Position numbers and translations under genes: made by a program. From Aquipseudomonas alcaligenes (lineage in GTDB: Bacteria > Pseudomonadota > Gammaproteobacteria > Pseudomonadales > Pseudomonadaceae), in NCBI RefSeq assembly GCF_003205495.1, contig NZ_QJRX01000011.1:62001-126000 (forward strand): 64,000 nt of DNA. Direction: 5' to 3'. Shown piece after piece: positions 37,950 to 47,270 of this stretch (position 1 is its first letter; the number at the start of each line of letters is the position of its first letter). A model generated the notes under the pieces. That model was not told where the DNA came from. It did no database searches and saw nothing but the letters and a program-made list of their open reading frames with translations.

Positions 37950-39874
37950 CAGGAAGCCCTCAGCGACTTTCCATCGCCCATCAGCAAACCGGTCACATAG
38001 GACACTGCCTCAGTTTTGTTGCAGACCCCCAACTTCACGAAAATCTTCTTCATGTGCCAGGCAATGGTTGCGTAATTGATCCCCTGTTCCACAGCTATGG
38101 CGGTGTAGTCCTTGCCCTTGACCACCTGCAGCAAAACCAAGCGCTCTTTAGGTGTCAGCTCAGCCAACTCCTCCATACCTTCGAGATCAGCTACATCGAC
38201 ATGAGAGATATCGTAAATTGAATGCGATTGGGTAAGGCCGCCAAGCTTCTCTTTAACTTCCTGCTGCAATCTCTTAAAGCCACTCACCAACTCTTCAGCA
38301 TACATAGGCTTAGCAAAGCAATAACCCTGCACGCAATCGACTTCATTTCCTTCATCAAGAATGCGCAGCAACTCTTCAGTACTCTCTACGCGCTCAAGCA
38401 CGACCTTGGCACCACGCCTTTTCGCATACTTTTTAATCTCCGCATAAACCTTTCTAATAAAAGGCGAAGCATCAGGCGCAAAAAAGATATCGGCCTCGAA
38501 CTTGATGCAGGTCCATTCCAGGTTGGCTACACGCGAAATACTGGAGAACCCTCTACCAAAGTCATCGATGGAGAGGTCCACGCCCAGGGAGCGAATTTTT
38601 GAAATGCTCTGCTCAATCTGCGAATAGCTGGCAATTGAGCTGTCCTCAACCAGCTCAATGACCAATCGCCTAGGATTGATCGAGAAGCGCAGCATGGCCT
38701 CTGAGAGGTGCTGAAAGAAACGAGAGTGGCCAAGCATCTTGGCATCAACATTTACGATGAACTTCGTGGACTCATTGAGAGTCAGGGCATTCAACATCCA
38801 AGCAGATGTCTCCAGCGCCTTGGAGAGGATGTAGAAATCACAGCCATGCAAGCCATAGAGCCTTAGCAGATCCGCTGCAGCGACCTCTCCGACCTCATCA
38901 ACGCCCCGACAAAGCAGCTCAAATCCGCACACGCTTCCGTGCCTGAGATCCACCAATGGCTGTAGAGCAAACCGGACGCGCGGAAGCCGAAGTGACTCGA
39001 CCACATGCTCCGGCACACCCTGGTCAAAAGAGGCATACTCAAGGCCATTGAAGTCACCTGCTTTGTATCGCCAGCGCTTAACGAGACCAAAAGCCTTAGC
39101 CTCTCCTAAAACGCCAAAGAGCCATCCGGGCAACCAGTAGCCATCGGCCACACTCAGGCTATCGTTGAGCAGATCCCTCACTTCGCGCTTCAGGCTGCAG
39201 ACATAGTCCTCAAGACGCTCGGCGATCAGCGCAGGCTCCAGACGCAGACAAATGACGTTGTTCGCGACAACGCATGCCACCACTTCGGCTCGTCGCGAAA
39301 GCTGGGCGATAGCTTTTTCGTACTCGAACAGCTCCACACAAGAAGCGTCCTGCATCACTCGCAAGAAGAGTAGTGACTGCGCCTGAAGGCCCTCTTCGCC
39401 CACCAGAACACTCCATTTAAGTGAGGCAAGCTCCAGCCCTCTTTCGACCTCATCGATGTAGCAATAGACGACGTCTTCACGCGCCTCATCGCGGACCAGC
39501 CGCAGGCTAAGGGTCTTGATGCATGCATCATCCAGTACTCGCACCGTGGTCTGTCCATGTTTCAGTGCAAGACTCAGAGCCCTCAAAAAGGACGCCCTAT
39601 ACCTGGCGTTCACACAACGATTGAGCTCGAGCTCATCTAAACCACACCACGCCTTCAGTGCACTGCTGGTTTTGCCGCTCCACAGCCCCTCTTGCTTGTA
39701 GAGCAAAGCCACGCGCTCCCGCGCCAACTTGGCGAGTCTGAAAGCTGCATAGCTTGGTGTATTCATTTTCCTGATTCTGTAGTGCGCGACCCACTCACTC
39801 ACCATTGGTGAAAGGATCTTGACCCAGAGCCACGCAGCCGCTGAGGCGACCACCAGAGCAAAGAGGATGAACAT
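37949..39874 (-). CDS. EAL-domain protein with C-terminal LuxR helix-turn-helix
   Basis: A 641-residue protein: an N-terminal membrane helix, an unassigned region (~30-290), an EAL domain (~295-540) and a LuxR-type HTH (~575-635, LTPKERLVLLQVVKGKDYTA). EAL domains hydrolyse c-di-GMP. The catalytic set appears present: GFELLCRG (EAL motif as ELL), FIVNVDAKML, VIELVED, SIDDFGRGFSS, IKFEAD, VLERVES and VQGYCFAKP. An EAL fused to a DNA-binding HTH on a membrane-tethered protein is uncommon and would link c-di-GMP to transcription directly. Translationally coupled to the next regulator. Confidence 0.88.
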   Translation of the reverse strand: MFILFALVVASAAAWLWVKILSPMVSEWVAHYRIRKMNTPSYAAFRLAKLARERVALLYKQEGLWSGKTSSALKAWCGLDELELNRCVNARYRASFLRALSLALKHGQTTVRVLDDACIKTLSLRLVRDEAREDVVYCYIDEVERGLELASLKWSVLVGEEGLQAQSLLFLRVMQDASCVELFEYEKAIAQLSRRAEVVACVVANNVICLRLEPALIAERLEDYVCSLKREVRDLLNDSLSVADGYWLPGWLFGVLGEAKAFGLVKRWRYKAGDFNGLEYASFDQGVPEHVVESLRLPRVRFALQPLVDLRHGSVCGFELLCRGVDEVGEVAAADLLRLYGLHGCDFYILSKALETSAWMLNALTLNESTKFIVNVDAKMLGHSRFFQHLSEAMLRFSINPRRLVIELVEDSSIASYSQIEQSISKIRSLGVDLSIDDFGRGFSSISRVANLEWTCIKFEADIFFAPDASPFIRKVYAEIKKYAKRRGAKVVLERVESTEELLRILDEGNEVDCVQGYCFAKPMYAEELVSGFKRLQQEVKEKLGGLTQSHSIYDISHVDVADLEGMEELAELTPKERLVLLQVVKGKDYTAIAVEQGINYATIAWHMKKIFVKLGVCNKTEAVSYVTGLLMGDGKSLRAS

Positions 39875-40140
39875 CTTGATACCGCTCCTCGGGCAGATAC
39901 CCGTATCGGTTATGACGCAAATGCATTCCAGCAGCCGGTCCTGGGACCGTCCATTTGCGCTCCGGGCATGCCCACTACGAAGATAGAATCATGCAAAGCA
40001 TCTAGAAATTAATGCAGCACGATAATTTTTTCAATCAAAACGTTCTGTGCACCGATGGATGGTGGCTCAACTCAGGGGCCACCATCCGACGCATCTGCGG
40101 CTAATTAAGTGCGCAAAGGCAGCAGCCACTAGGCTCTGCA

Positions 40141-40599
40141 TCAGGACCGGGGGGCAGTCCAGCAGTAAGAGTGAAAGCCAGTTGAGAGCTCGAAACCGCA
40201 GCGCTCATAGAGCGCCTGGGCTGCCGCATTATCAACCGCCGTCTCGAGCACCAAGCGTTGCTGTCCATTGCGGACAACAAACCCCTGAGCAGCCAAAACT
40301 AATGCCAGGCCGCCACCGAGACCGCGCTTGGCCTCCTCAACGAACAGATCGTTGAGGATCCAGATACGTTGCAAGCCAAGAGAGCTGAACGAGGGATACA
40401 GCTGAGCAAAGCCGACATTGCGGCCCGCACCATCAGAGCAGAGGAAGATCACCGACTCATTGGCACCCAGCCTTGCAGCCAGGTAATCGCGTACGGCACC
40501 GGCATCGCGCTCGACGCCATAGAACGCCAAGTAGCCAGAGAAAAGAGAGCAAACAGCATCGATATCATCAATACCTGCTCGGCTTACGGTTAGGGTCAC
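40141..40599 (-). CDS. GNAT family N-acetyltransferase
   Basis: A 152-residue GNAT acetyltransferase. GTG start at 40599 has AAGGA seven bases upstream. It shares YPSFSSLGLQRIWILNDLFV with the GNAT at 802-1254 and is its paralogue; the C-terminus QALYERCGF is typical. It is divergent from the MocR regulator gene (97 bases apart), so the regulator may control it. Substrate unknown. Confidence 0.88.
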   Translation of the reverse strand: MTLTVSRAGIDDIDAVCSLFSGYLAFYGVERDAGAVRDYLAARLGANESVIFLCSDGAGRNVGFAQLYPSFSSLGLQRIWILNDLFVEEAKRGLGGGLALVLAAQGFVVRNGQQRLVLETAVDNAAAQALYERCGFELSTGFHSYCWTAPRS

Positions 40600-40695
40600 G
40601 GTTTGTTCCTTGGGTTACATGCCACATGGCATTGCAATCCTCTACAGCCTCCCTAGACTCTGCCAGATCCACTTCAGCCAGAAGCCCCAGACCAG

Positions 40696-42165
40696 TTGTT
40701 GCCATTCACCTCTCTGCTGGGGCTTGAATCCAGCACTCAGACCCGATCAAGCCGCGACGCTCTCTACCTGAAAGTGCGTGAGCTCATCGTCCAAGGAAAG
40801 CTTCCCTCGGGCACTAAATTACCCTCGACAAGACGCCTTGCAACGGAACTGGGAATGTCGCGTTCGACCGTCGTCGACGTCTTCGACCAGCTGAAAATGG
40901 AGGGCTACCTCGAGGCGTCTCAGGGGGCTGCGACCCGGGTCTCCTCCGTGGCATCTGAGCACTTCAAGCATGCTCGGCATGCGAGCCTAGATGAGCCTCC
41001 GCACCCAAGCACCGAACACCTCAACCTTGATCGCTGGCACAACAGCGACCCGCCCACAGCCATTTCGCTAACTGCATTCAGACCTGGTCTACCAGACATC
41101 AGTCTGTTTCCCAAAGAAGAGTGGAATGCCTGCCTCACACGCGCCATCAAGAGGCGCGTAAATTATGACCTCAGCTATTGCGGCTACACGGGGCACACGC
41201 CCCTCAAAGCACAGATCATTGAACACGTTTCTCACGCGCGCTACGTCACGGCTGAGCCCGAGCAAGTCATCATCGTTCCGTCCTCACAGGCAGCCTTCGA
41301 TGTCATCGCTAAGCTTGCGCTGGTACATGGTGATTGTGTGTGGGCAGAAGACCCGGGCTACCCCGGTTTTATCAACCTGGTTCAAGCGTACGATGGGGCC
41401 ATTGAGCGCGCGCCCGTAGATCAGTTCGGCGCCAATTTCGATAACCTGCCGGGCCAGCCAAAGCTCATTTACGTGAGCCCGTCCCACCAATACCCAACCG
41501 GCGCCATGCTCTCACTGGAGAGAAGGCTGAACCTGCTTGAGCTATCACGCGAGCACGGAGCACTGATCGTCGAGGACGACTATGACAGTGACTTCCAATT
41601 CGACGGGGCTCCCATTGCGAGCCTGCAAGGTCTCGATAAGGGCAGGAATGTCATTTACGTGGGGACATTCTCCAAAACGCTGGCGCCTGGGCTGCGCACA
41701 GCCTACCTCATCGCTCCCAAGCACCTGACGCAAGCCGCGGAGTCGATCGCCGCGCTATCCGGGCATAGCGTACCCGTACATGTTCAGGTGGCACTGGCGG
41801 ACTTTCTCGAGCTAGGCCTCTTCAGAAAGCACATCAAAAAGATGACTGCCGAGTACAGCCAGAGGATGGACCTCCTCTACAGTCTGCTCCAGCCGGCCCT
41901 CAAGGAGGTCTTCCACTTGATCCCCCCCAAGGGTGGCTTGCAGTATGCCCTTATCTCGAAGAGCCCTATCGATGACAAAGCCTTGTCGCGCTACCTATTC
42001 GGTCATGGCTTTCATACTGCACCTATCAGCGACTTGACCAAGCAGAGCTCGACGACGGGCCTACTGCTTGGAATCGGCTTGGTAACCGGGCAGGAAATTA
42101 ACCGCATGGCCCCACAGATGTGTATGGCAATCTTGGGGTGGCTCGAGACTGTCAGGAAACCTTAG
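40696..42165 (+). CDS. MocR-type regulator (GntR HTH + aminotransferase domain)
   Basis: A 489-residue PLP-dependent regulator of the MocR/PdxR group. N-terminal winged HTH (ALYLKVRELIVQGKLPSGTK ... PSTRRLATELGMSRSTVVDV, residues ~20-85) and a fold-type I aminotransferase domain with PLP lysine in YVGTFSKTLAPG and the aspartate in EDDYDSDF. Such proteins sense PLP or an amino acid. The likely start is TTG at 40696; no ATG is near the family N-terminus. Divergent from the GNAT gene, which may be its target. Confidence 0.9.
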   Translation: MLPFTSLLGLESSTQTRSSRDALYLKVRELIVQGKLPSGTKLPSTRRLATELGMSRSTVVDVFDQLKMEGYLEASQGAATRVSSVASEHFKHARHASLDEPPHPSTEHLNLDRWHNSDPPTAISLTAFRPGLPDISLFPKEEWNACLTRAIKRRVNYDLSYCGYTGHTPLKAQIIEHVSHARYVTAEPEQVIIVPSSQAAFDVIAKLALVHGDCVWAEDPGYPGFINLVQAYDGAIERAPVDQFGANFDNLPGQPKLIYVSPSHQYPTGAMLSLERRLNLLELSREHGALIVEDDYDSDFQFDGAPIASLQGLDKGRNVIYVGTFSKTLAPGLRTAYLIAPKHLTQAAESIAALSGHSVPVHVQVALADFLELGLFRKHIKKMTAEYSQRMDLLYSLLQPALKEVFHLIPPKGGLQYALISKSPIDDKALSRYLFGHGFHTAPISDLTKQSSTTGLLLGIGLVTGQEINRMAPQMCMAILGWLETVRKP

Positions 42166-42562
42166 ACCAGCGCTGAAAGTCGATTGTCGGAATGCACATT
42201 GAGACTCTCGAGCCCAGGCGCCCTGCATCACCAGGCGCCTTCATCTCGATCGAGAAGTTCTTAACCCTCAGTCCAGCCTTCTCCAGGCGCTTCAACACGA
42301 TGCGACTGACGTCAATTTTCTTTTGGTGCTCGCACTGATGCTCCAAGGTCAGTATGAGGTTAATGCTGCTGATGGAGTTTATTCGCCGCACCTTCAGCTG
42401 CTGCGATAGACCACCCACAGCGGTATCCAGCGAGCCATAAATAATCTTCGCCACTTTGTAGACAAAGACGCGATCCAGATCGGCCGAGAACTCAAGCAGG
42501 ACATGAGCAATCGAGAAAACGTCTTCTTGCGACTTGGTTGAACCACTACCCTTCCACATCAC
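42152..42562 (-). CDS. Hypothetical protein
   Basis: A 136-residue soluble-looking protein, unrecognised. It has an alternating helix/strand layout (IAHVLLEFSADLDRVFVYKV; ISSINLILTLEHQ) and no signal or membrane segment. It converges with the MocR gene, overlapping it by 14 bases at the 3' ends. No family assigned and no close neighbour suggests a role. Confidence 0.6.
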   Translation of the reverse strand: MMWKGSGSTKSQEDVFSIAHVLLEFSADLDRVFVYKVAKIIYGSLDTAVGGLSQQLKVRRINSISSINLILTLEHQCEHQKKIDVSRIVLKRLEKAGLRVKNFSIEMKAPGDAGRLGSRVSMCIPTIDFQRWSKVS

Positions 42563-42625
42563 AAAAATCTTCTTTGCCGACCATTAGTATCACTTTTGAG
42601 GATTCGGTTGCTCGCCAAGATATTC

Positions 42626-43087
42626 CTACGCATCCCAAATACCTCGCCTCATCTCGAAAACTGGGTAAGGAAACCCATCCCCATCCATGTTTCGGACATC
42701 AGTCATATCAAAGCCTAACTTTCGATAAAACGCTAAAGCACCTATGTTGCTTTGATAGACCACAACAGAAAGTCTCGGAGCGCACTGAGCAACGTGCTCT
42801 ACCAGTGCTTTACCTATTCCTCGACGCTGAAAGGCAGGAGTCACAAACAACCCCAGCAGGCTGAAGTTATTAATCGAGACAAAGCCAACGACGAGGCCAC
42901 GCACCCGAGCGATGTAGGTGTCGACGCCTGAAAGCCGCGCTACAACCTTTCGCTGATGCTGGATGGCCTCATCCGAGAGAAATGCATAAGTGATGGCAAC
43001 GGCCTCCGCCCAGAGACCTAGACACACCTCAAGGTCTTCTGGCGCGAACTGCACTACCTCTACAGCATCCATTGGTCGCTCAAGCAT
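42626..43087 (-). CDS. GNAT family N-acetyltransferase
   Basis: A 153-residue GNAT enzyme with the acetyl-CoA loop LFVTPAFQRRGIGKALVEHV (Q/RxxGxG/A intact) and C-terminal NIGALAFYRKLGF. ATG 43087 is chosen for the GGAG eight bases upstream; it overlaps the end of the YhfC-like gene by 8 bases, indicating coupling. Other starts at 43096 and 43072 remain possible. Substrate unknown. Confidence 0.9.
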   Translation of the reverse strand: MLERPMDAVEVVQFAPEDLEVCLGLWAEAVAITYAFLSDEAIQHQRKVVARLSGVDTYIARVRGLVVGFVSINNFSLLGLFVTPAFQRRGIGKALVEHVAQCAPRLSVVVYQSNIGALAFYRKLGFDMTDVRNMDGDGFPYPVFEMRRGIWDA

Positions 43088-43850
43088 CAAGCTCACTCCA
43101 GAATCGATAGATAAACGACACTGAAATCATGACCAGGACCAGCAACCACATCTCAACAGCCATCAAGTCGATCTGACCTAATTGGTACATGGCCGCAGGT
43201 ACATCAATAAGGAAATGGGCAGCAACTGCCGCCCCAAAATAATGGAGCTGACCTTTTGATATGCTCAGATAGACCAAAGCAAAAAGGCCGGCTTGCAACA
43301 CCACTACACCGAGGCGCTCCAACAGCATGAGCCAAGCCGTCAATTCGGATAGCAGACTGATGCGCGCAGACAGCACCTGCTGATCCTGTACGCTCTCAAT
43401 AGACTGCATCACGGCGCTCAGCACCTGGGGATTTAGTCTCAGATACAGATCCCCAGCACTGGCCACAAATCCAACCACCACCACCTCAGCCAATGCATAC
43501 CCAACAGCGGCACATAGGGCCATGGCCTTGAACTGGTAGTGCTGTAGGTTCCGCATAACAAACAACAGCAAAAGCGCCTTAACCCCAGTCTCTGCCGACG
43601 CGGCAGCAAGGGCATAGCTAACGGCCCGAATCCAGACCGAAGCATCGCTGGTATACAGACTGATACCAGCGTTAATAACCGGCTTTAAAAGCAGCGCCGC
43701 CAGGGCAAAGCCCGCAGCACCGATCAAAAAATGCTGCCAACGCCCACCAGTCAGTATTCGGGCCCAATGGACAAAATAGGCACCGATAGTGAGCATCAAG
43801 ACATAGGCAGCCACATGGGCTAATACAACACCGCTCATCACAACGTACAT
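43080..43850 (-). CDS. YhfC family intramembrane-protease-like membrane protein
   Basis: A 256-residue protein with seven or so membrane helices matching the YhfC layout: YALAAASAETGVKALLLL, VGYALAEVVVVGFV and the late helix AAVAAHFLIDVPAAMYQLG with a conserved His-Asp pair. YhfC proteins belong to a superfamily with CPBP and PrsW intramembrane peptidases; whether this one is active is unclear as the second Glu is within AlaGlu rather than EExxR. Coupled to the GNAT gene. Similar in design to 7292-8053. Confidence 0.72.
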   Translation of the reverse strand: MYVVMSGVVLAHVAAYVLMLTIGAYFVHWARILTGGRWQHFLIGAAGFALAALLLKPVINAGISLYTSDASVWIRAVSYALAAASAETGVKALLLLFVMRNLQHYQFKAMALCAAVGYALAEVVVVGFVASAGDLYLRLNPQVLSAVMQSIESVQDQQVLSARISLLSELTAWLMLLERLGVVVLQAGLFALVYLSISKGQLHYFGAAVAAHFLIDVPAAMYQLGQIDLMAVEMWLLVLVMISVSFIYRFWSELDA

Positions 43851-44119
43851 CTGAGGCTTTTACAGGCGGCCGAAGCTATCACAGCGCTATTAATGCCAAC
43901 GCCCGCGAGGCTAGGAACCGCACTCTTAACAGTCTCTTTTGCACGATTTGTAAGGCACGCAGCCTCATCCACCACTAGGCCTGCACTGTCGCCCCAGCCC
44001 CACCTTCCACACAGCCAGTGCAAAAGCCTGCCCAGATGCACTCTTGAGTGGTCTCCATTCCCGTCGCCCCGATTAACATCGCCGCCATTGTTTTTCCCTC
44101 TTTCGGGCGTGCTCAGGTC

Positions 44120-45622
44120 ATGTCTGGCTCGCCTTGTCTTATGAAGCACTCCTCTCTCTCACGCTCCATCCCCTACCACTTCGCCAAGCGCCACGGCGTG
44201 CTGCTGCGCGAGCCCCTCGGCCAGGCCCAGCTGCAGGTGCGTCGGGGCGCCAGCCTGGCGGCCGTGCAGGAGGCCCAGCGTTTCGCCGGTCGTGTGCTGC
44301 CGCTGCACTGGCTGGAGCCCGAGGCCTTCGAGCAGGAGCTGGCCCTGGCCTACCAGCGCGATTCCTCCGAAGTGCGGCAGATGGCCGAGGGCCTGGGTGC
44401 CGAGCTCGACCTGGCCAGCCTGGCCGAGCTCACTCCCGAATCCGGTGACCTGCTGGAGCAGGAGGACGACGCGCCGATCATCCGCCTGATCAACGCCATC
44501 CTCAGCGAGGCGATCAAGGCCGGCGCCTCCGACATCCATCTGGAAACCTTCGAGAAACGTCTGGTGGTGCGCTTTCGCGTCGACGGCATCCTCCGCGAAG
44601 TGATCGAGCCGCGCCGCGAGCTGGCCGCGCTGCTGGTGTCGCGGGTCAAGGTCATGGCGCGCCTGGACATCGCCGAGAAGCGCGTACCGCAGGACGGGCG
44701 CATCTCGCTCAAGGTCGGCGGCCGCGAGGTCGACATCCGTGTTTCCACCCTGCCGTCGGCCAATGGCGAGCGGGTGGTGCTGCGTCTGCTCGACAAGCAG
44801 GCCGGGCGCCTGTCGCTTACACACCTGGGCATGAGCGAGCGCGACCGCCGTCTGCTCGACGAGAACCTGCGCAAGCCCCACGGCATCATCCTGGTCACCG
44901 GCCCCACCGGCTCGGGCAAGACCACCACCCTGTACGCCGGCCTGGTCACCCTCAACGACCGCTCGCGCAACATCCTCACGGTGGAAGACCCGATCGAGTA
45001 CTACCTGGAAGGCATCGGCCAGACCCAGGTCAATCCGCGGGTGGACATGACCTTCGCCCGCGGCCTGCGCGCCATCCTGCGCCAGGACCCGGACGTAGTG
45101 ATGGTCGGCGAGATCCGCGACCAGGAAACCGCCGACATCGCCGTGCAGGCCTCGCTGACCGGCCACCTGGTGCTCTCCACCCTGCACACCAACAGCGCCG
45201 TCGGCGCCGTCACCCGCCTGGTCGACATGGGCGTCGAGCCCTTTCTGCTGTCTTCTTCCCTGCTCGGCGTGCTGGCCCAGCGCCTGGTGCGCGTGCTCTG
45301 CGTGCACTGCCGCGAGGCGCGTCCGGCCGACGCGGCCGAGTGCGGCCTGCTTGGCCTCGACCCGCACAGCCAGCCGCTGATCTACCACGCCAAGGGCTGC
45401 CCCGAGTGCCACCAGCAGGGCTACCGCGGCCGTACCGGCATCTACGAGCTGGTGATCTTCGACGACCAGATGCGCACCCTGGTGCACAACGGCGTCGGCG
45501 AGCAGGAGCTGCTGCGCCACGCCCGTAGCCTCGGCCCGAGCATCCGTGACGACGGCCGGCGCAAGGTGCTGGAAGGGGTTACAACCCTGGAAGAAGTGCT
45601 GCGCGTGACCCGGGAAGACTGA
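44120..45622 (+). CDS. gspE: T2SS assembly ATPase GspE
   Basis: The 500-residue cytoplasmic motor ATPase of the T2SS. N-terminal domain (~1-130), then Walker A GPTGSGKTTTLYAGL, Asp box LTVEDPIEYYL, Walker B VVMVGEIRDQETAD, His box STLHTN, and the tetracysteine zinc loop (CVHC ... CPEC). Starts at ATG 44120 or 44141; neither has a strong Shine-Dalgarno. Its stop overlaps the gspF start. It is the first gene of the cluster here but is normally preceded by gspC and gspD, which lie 31 kb upstream. Very GC-rich. Confidence 0.97.
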   Translation: MSGSPCLMKHSSLSRSIPYHFAKRHGVLLREPLGQAQLQVRRGASLAAVQEAQRFAGRVLPLHWLEPEAFEQELALAYQRDSSEVRQMAEGLGAELDLASLAELTPESGDLLEQEDDAPIIRLINAILSEAIKAGASDIHLETFEKRLVVRFRVDGILREVIEPRRELAALLVSRVKVMARLDIAEKRVPQDGRISLKVGGREVDIRVSTLPSANGERVVLRLLDKQAGRLSLTHLGMSERDRRLLDENLRKPHGIILVTGPTGSGKTTTLYAGLVTLNDRSRNILTVEDPIEYYLEGIGQTQVNPRVDMTFARGLRAILRQDPDVVMVGEIRDQETADIAVQASLTGHLVLSTLHTNSAVGAVTRLVDMGVEPFLLSSSLLGVLAQRLVRVLCVHCREARPADAAECGLLGLDPHSQPLIYHAKGCPECHQQGYRGRTGIYELVIFDDQMRTLVHNGVGEQELLRHARSLGPSIRDDGRRKVLEGVTTLEEVLRVTRED

Positions 45623-46836
45623 TGGCCGCCTTCGAATACATCGCCCTGGATGCCAGGGGTCGCCAGCAGAAAGGGGTACTGGAGGGCGACAGCGCCCGCC
45701 AGGTGCGCCAGCTGCTGCGCGACAAACAGCTGTCGCCGCTGCAGGTCGAGCCGGTACAGCGCAGGGAGCAGGCCGAGGGTGTTGGCTTCAGCCTGCGCCG
45801 TGGCCTGTCGGCCCGCGACCTGGCGCTGGTCACCCGCCAGCTGGCGACCCTGATCGGCGCCGCGCTGCCCATCGAGGAGGCGCTGCGCGCCGCCGCCGCG
45901 CAGTCGCGCCAGCCGCGCATCCAGTCGATGCTGTTGGCGGTGCGCGGCAAGGTGCTCGAGGGCCACAGCCTGGCCAAGGCCCTGGCCTCCTACCCGGCGG
46001 CCTTCCCCGAGCTGTACCGCGCCACGGTGGCGGCCGGCGAGCATGCGGGGCACCTGGCGCCGGTGCTGGAGCAGCTGGCCGACTACACCGAGCAGCGCCA
46101 GCAGTCGCGGCAGAAGATCCAGATGGCGCTGCTCTACCCGGTGATCCTGATGCTCGCTTCGCTGGGCATCGTCGGTTTTCTGCTCGGCTACGTGGTGCCG
46201 GATGTGGTGCGGGTGTTCGTCGACTCCGGGCAGACCCTGCCGGCGCTGACCCGCGGGCTTATTTTCCTCAGCGAGCTGGTCAAGTCCTGGGGCGCCCTGG
46301 CCATCGTCCTGGCGGTGCTCGGCGTGATCGCCTTTCGCCGCGCCCTGCGCAGCGAGGATCTGCGCCGGCGCTGGCACGCCTTCCTGCTGCGCGTGCCGCT
46401 GGTCGGTGGGCTGATCGCCGCCACCGAGACGGCGCGTTTCGCCTCGACCCTGGCCATCCTGGTGCGCAGCGGCGTGCCGCTGGTGGAGGCGCTGGCCATC
46501 GGCGCCGAGGTGGTGTCCAACCTGATCATTCGCAGCGACGTGGCCAACGCCACCCAGCGCGTGCGCGAGGGCGGCAGCCTGTCGCGCGCTCTGGAAGCCA
46601 GCCGGCAGTTCCCGCCGATGATGCTGCACATGATTGCCAGCGGCGAGCGTTCCGGCGAGCTGGACCAGATGCTGGCGCGCACGGCGCGCAACCAGGAAAA
46701 CGACCTGGCGGCCACCATCGGCCTGCTGGTGGGGCTGTTCGAGCCGTTCATGCTGGTATTCATGGGCGCGGTGGTGCTGGTGATCGTGCTGGCCATCCTG
46801 CTGCCGATTCTTTCTCTGAACCAACTGGTGGGTTGA
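45622..46836 (+). CDS. gspF: T2SS inner-membrane platform protein GspF
   Basis: A 404-residue polytopic platform protein around which GspE works. Two GspF domains with membrane helices near residues ~168-195, ~218-240 and ~370-400. Typical stretches are RGLSARDLALVTRQLATL, YRATVAAGEHAGHLAPVLEQ and PLVGGLIAATETARFASTLA. The ATG overlaps the gspE stop (TGATG). High GC. Confidence 0.97.
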   Translation: MAAFEYIALDARGRQQKGVLEGDSARQVRQLLRDKQLSPLQVEPVQRREQAEGVGFSLRRGLSARDLALVTRQLATLIGAALPIEEALRAAAAQSRQPRIQSMLLAVRGKVLEGHSLAKALASYPAAFPELYRATVAAGEHAGHLAPVLEQLADYTEQRQQSRQKIQMALLYPVILMLASLGIVGFLLGYVVPDVVRVFVDSGQTLPALTRGLIFLSELVKSWGALAIVLAVLGVIAFRRALRSEDLRRRWHAFLLRVPLVGGLIAATETARFASTLAILVRSGVPLVEALAIGAEVVSNLIIRSDVANATQRVREGGSLSRALEASRQFPPMMLHMIASGERSGELDQMLARTARNQENDLAATIGLLVGLFEPFMLVFMGAVVLVIVLAILLPILSLNQLVG

Positions 46837-46841
46837 TAGCG

Positions 46842-47264
46842 ATGTACAAACAGAAAGGCTTCACGCTGATCGAGATCATGGTGGTGGTGGTCATCCTCGG
46901 CATTCTCGCCGCCCTAGTGGTGCCGCAGGTGATGGGCCGCCCGGACCAGGCCAAGGTCACCGCGGCGCAGAACGACATCCGCGCCATCGGCGCGGCGCTG
47001 GACATGTACAAGCTGGACAACCAGAACTACCCGAGCACTCAGCAGGGCCTGGAGGCCCTGGTGAAGAAACCCACCGGCACGCCGGCGGCGAAGAACTGGA
47101 ACGCCGAGGGCTACCTGAAGAAGCTGCCGGTCGACCCCTGGGGCAACCAGTACCTGTACCTGTCGCCGGGCACCCGCGGCAAGATCGACCTGTATTCGCT
47201 GGGCGCCGACGGCCAGGAAGGCGGCGAGGGGACCGACGCCGACATCGGCAACTGGGATCTCTGA
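46842..47264 (+). CDS. gspG: T2SS major pseudopilin GspG
   Basis: A 140-residue major pseudopilin. Leader MYKQKG is cut by the prepilin peptidase before FTLIEIMVVVVILGILAALV, with Glu at +5. The body holds QAKVTAAQNDIRAIGAALDM and the calcium-binding C-terminal loop (SLGADGQEGGEGTDADIGNW). ATG 46842 is chosen over the TTG at 46833 as it gives a standard short leader. Prepilin peptidase must come from elsewhere. Confidence 0.97.
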   Translation: MYKQKGFTLIEIMVVVVILGILAALVVPQVMGRPDQAKVTAAQNDIRAIGAALDMYKLDNQNYPSTQQGLEALVKKPTGTPAAKNWNAEGYLKKLPVDPWGNQYLYLSPGTRGKIDLYSLGADGQEGGEGTDADIGNWDL

Positions 47265-47270
47265 CTCGCG

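Noticed and set aside
43838..44149. Minus-strand frame of 103 codons before gspE
   Set aside because: Composition looks non-coding, it overlaps the start of gspE, and no homology is apparent.
44159..45520. Long minus-strand open frame (about 450 codons) opposite gspE
   Set aside because: Antisense shadow of high-GC coding DNA; composition is Gln/His/Ala/Val-rich with no family motif, and gspE is certain.
45442..46824. Minus-strand open frame of ~460 codons opposite gspF
   Set aside because: Same kind of GC-driven antisense shadow; no signal or domain.
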